DNA from: Alphaproteobacteria bacterium
GTDB taxonomy: Bacteria > Pseudomonadota > Alphaproteobacteria > Rhizobiales > Aestuariivirgaceae
Assembly: GCA_020441605.1 (NCBI GenBank)
Contig: JAGRLX010000148.1
Coordinates: 3,487 to 18,840, forward strand
DNA length: 15,354 nucleotides
Reading direction: 5' to 3'
The first letter of the stretch is position 1. Each line of letters starts with the position of its first letter. A program made the position numbers and the translations under genes. This document shows, piece by piece, positions 13,696 to 15,354 of this stretch. Below the pieces are notes generated by a model. That model saw nothing but the letters and a program-made list of their open reading frames with translations, was not told the DNA's origin and did not search any database.

Positions 13696-14367
13696 ATGTT
13701 CGACTTCGATGCCGCCAGCGACTCGCTTCCCCGCCGAATCCGCGAAGGGCTGGACCGTCTGTCGCTGGTGCTGCGCAGCGAGCACTGGGCCGCGGCAGGC
13801 GCGCTTGGACTTTCGCCCACCCAGCTCCAGGTCCTGTGGATACTTGCCGGCCGAGACTCCCCCCTGCCCGTGAAGGATATCGCCCGGCACCTTGGAGTGA
13901 CACAGCCGACCGCCACCGACTCGATCCGCGCCCTGGCCGACAAGATGCTGGTGGGTCGCAGCACATCCACGAAGGACGCGCGGTCCACCCTCGTGACCCT
14001 GACAGAGGCCGGGCGGCAGACGCTGAAAGCGGCAGGCGCCGGCCTGAGCCTCACCGAGGCGGCGGTCGCCGCCCTCGACCAGAAACAGCAGGAGATCCTC
14101 TTTGTCACCCTGATGAGCCTGATCAGGACACTTCTGCACCGGGGCGCCATCCCCGCCCAGCGCATGTGCGTGATGTGCCGCCATTTCCGGCCCTTCGCGC
14201 ACTCTGGCTCGGATACCCCCCATCATTGCGCATTCGTGGACGCAGCCTTTGGCACCCGGCATCTCCGGATCGACTGCCGCGACCATGAACCGGCGGACCC
14301 CGCCTGTCAGGCTGCCACCTGGCAGGCATTCTTCGGGGCACCCGGCAACCTCCAAGCGAGCAACTGA
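13696..14367 (+). CDS. MarR-family regulator with C-terminal four-cysteine domain
   Basis: A 223-residue regulator. Residues 1-145 form a MarR winged helix-turn-helix (LSPTQLQVLWILAG at 39-52, recognition region HLGVTQPTATDSIRALADK at 65-83, wing with DARSTLVTLTEAG at 94-106). The usual MarR length is about 140-150 residues; here about 70 more follow. The extension has Cys158 and Cys161 (CVMC), Cys178 (HHC) and Cys194 (DCRDH), i.e. C-x2-C-x16-C-x15-C, plus Cys204. Such spacing suits an iron-sulfur cluster or zinc, hence a redox, metal or NO sensor, by inference. The mRNA is predicted leaderless with an operator in the promoter spacer. It is followed 20 bases later by a secreted protein likely in the same operon. 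Confidence 0.88.
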   Translation: MFDFDAASDSLPRRIREGLDRLSLVLRSEHWAAAGALGLSPTQLQVLWILAGRDSPLPVKDIARHLGVTQPTATDSIRALADKMLVGRSTSTKDARSTLVTLTEAGRQTLKAAGAGLSLTEAAVAALDQKQQEILFVTLMSLIRTLLHRGAIPAQRMCVMCRHFRPFAHSGSDTPHHCAFVDAAFGTRHLRIDCRDHEPADPACQAATWQAFFGAPGNLQASN

Positions 14368-14387
14368 AAGGAAGAAGGAGTACTGAC

Positions 14388-15107
14388 ATGACAGACAAAT
14401 GGCTGCGGGGCACCTGCCTCGCGGCGATGGCCTTGACCGGCCTGGGCTCTGCCGTCCTGGCCCAGGAGATCACCAGCGACAGCACACCGGCGGCAGCCGC
14501 CCCCATGGATATCCTGCGAACCTCCGTCACCATGGCCGGCGATACCGTCCATTTCAGCATGAAGGTGGCCGGCACGGCCGGCGAGGCCAAGCCGGCTGCG
14601 ATCGGCCGCTTCGCCGGCGCCGGAGTTCACGCTTATGTATGGCCCACAAGCCTCAACAGCGCCGATGTCGGATTCGACCACGACCAGGGGATCGTCGCCC
14701 TGGCGGTGACCTATCATCCCGACTTCGACGATGGCGCCAACGGCGGCAAGAACGCAACCGTCTGGCATCCCCATTGGGTGGTCCTGGCCAAGGATGCAGC
14801 CTGCGGTGCAGGTCTGAAGGTGGTCGACATCCCGGAAGGCACAAAGCCTTCCTTGCCAGCGACCTGGCCTGGCGTCCCTCTGCTGATCGATAGCCCCATC
14901 TACCAGACCGGACTTTCCGGCCAGTCGGTGGAAGTGGAGGTTCCGTTGTCCGCCGTGGGCGCGCTGGCTTCGGCCTCTTATGATGGAGTGACCGCGGGCC
15001 TTCGCATCAATGCCGACCTGCATGCCCCTCTGCTCTGCGTGACCGATGTATTCAAAGTCGCCTCGGGCGACCTCAGCCTGCCCGGAAAGGTCACGGTTTC
15101 ACCCTGA
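14388..15107 (+). CDS. Secreted protein of unknown function linked to the MarR regulator
   Basis: A 239-residue exported protein with a signal peptide (MTDKWLRGTCLAAMALTGLG..., cleavage likely after VLA at residue 25). The mature part looks beta-rich. It contains the polar segment WHPHWVVLAKDAACG around residues 123-137 and a late LLCVTD, with the mature cysteines at 136 and 210 or nearby, which could form a disulfide or join His residues in metal binding. I remember similar sequences in other Proteobacteria but no function. AAGGAG lies 7 bases before the ATG. The 20-base gap to the MarR gene and the hairpin after it suggest a two-gene operon, so the regulator probably controls this protein. 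Confidence 0.82.
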   Translation: MTDKWLRGTCLAAMALTGLGSAVLAQEITSDSTPAAAAPMDILRTSVTMAGDTVHFSMKVAGTAGEAKPAAIGRFAGAGVHAYVWPTSLNSADVGFDHDQGIVALAVTYHPDFDDGANGGKNATVWHPHWVVLAKDAACGAGLKVVDIPEGTKPSLPATWPGVPLLIDSPIYQTGLSGQSVEVEVPLSAVGALASASYDGVTAGLRINADLHAPLLCVTDVFKVASGDLSLPGKVTVSP

Positions 15108-15121
15108 GAACCCGAAAAAGA

Positions 15122-15149
15122 CGGCCCGCCGGCTGCCACCGGCGGACCG
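15122..15149 (+). terminator. Transcription terminator hairpin after the secreted-protein gene
   Basis: The stem CCGCCGG (15126-15132) pairs with CCGGCGG (15139-15145) around a 6-base loop, and can be extended with CGG/CCG after one mismatch. It begins 15 bases after the stop codon and is preceded by a short A run. The 3' side is T/C-rich but lacks a long T tract, so efficiency is uncertain. Confidence 0.6.
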
Positions 15150-15354
15150 CCCATTGCTCCTTCTCCAAGCGAGCGAAGAAGGCAGGCGCAGTGTTACATG
15201 CTGCACTGCCGATGATCCAGCCCCTCACTCCCACTCTATTATCAATGGACAGCATAAATTATTGAAACCACACAATTAAAAATATTTTCGATCGCAATAT
15301 ACCGTCAGCCGTCCCGCCAAAATGGCCGATTTTTGAAATCATTGGCTTTTTCGG
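15150..15354. other. AT-rich intergenic end of the window
   Basis: From about 15230 the base composition drops sharply to AT-rich, unlike the rest of the window. I see no gene. Within 15257-15290 there are TTGAAA-like and TATTTT-like boxes on the plus strand, and an imperfect inverted repeat AAAAT-GGCCG-ATTTT near 15320-15334. This could be a promoter region for a gene outside the window or the edge of an acquired segment. Confidence 0.4.

Noticed and set aside
1..15354. CRISPR arrays, tRNA or rRNA genes, insertion sequences, prophage or toxin-antitoxin genes
   Set aside because: No regularly spaced repeats, no cloverleaf or rRNA signatures, and no transposase, integrase or toxin motifs were found on either strand.

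Overview
The window is about 15 kb of GC-rich chromosomal DNA with tightly packed genes, and it looks like an alphaproteobacterium. The evidence is the high third-position GC, the run purF–SDR, the block TPR protein–small lipoprotein–der, and a half-element at 7813-7843 resembling an intergenic repeat I remember from Rhizobiales. Order and genus cannot be fixed from the sequence alone. I see no rRNA, tRNA, CRISPR array, transposase or integrase.

Left part (1-4322). The 3' third of purF runs into an SDR oxidoreductase and a 2-keto-4-pentenoate hydratase-like protein on the + strand. They meet, stop codon to stop codon with no spacer, a minus-strand operon encoding a membrane-anchored TPR-like protein, a 95-residue lipoprotein and the ribosome-assembly GTPase Der. 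The lipoprotein sits where many alphaproteobacteria carry bamB.

Middle (4477-7814). A small single-span membrane protein lies behind a Tat-exported protein with the multicopper-oxidase fold that has lost most copper ligands, so it is probably structural like SufI/FtsP. Next to it is an exported protein of unknown function with Gly-Glu repeats. It is divergent from a PKHD-type Fe(II)/2-oxoglutarate dioxygenase of the PiuC family. The group suggests envelope or metal-related functions.

Right-middle (7862-10316, minus strand). panB (pantothenate synthesis), a small four-span membrane protein with a TTG start, and two overlapping nnrU paralogues of exactly 191 residues each.

Right part (10633-15107, plus strand). 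A ParA/MinD-type ATPase with an intact deviant Walker A motif is followed by a shorter paralogue whose P-loop is degenerate but whose downstream signature is conserved. This pair is the best candidate here for an undescribed two-subunit system. Then come a small secreted protein, a CaxA/YrbG-type calcium/sodium antiporter, and a MarR-family regulator with a C-terminal four-cysteine cluster. The regulator has a probable leaderless promoter with a perfect inverted repeat between -35 and -10, and is followed by a secreted protein of unknown function. A GC-rich hairpin and an AT-rich stretch close the window.
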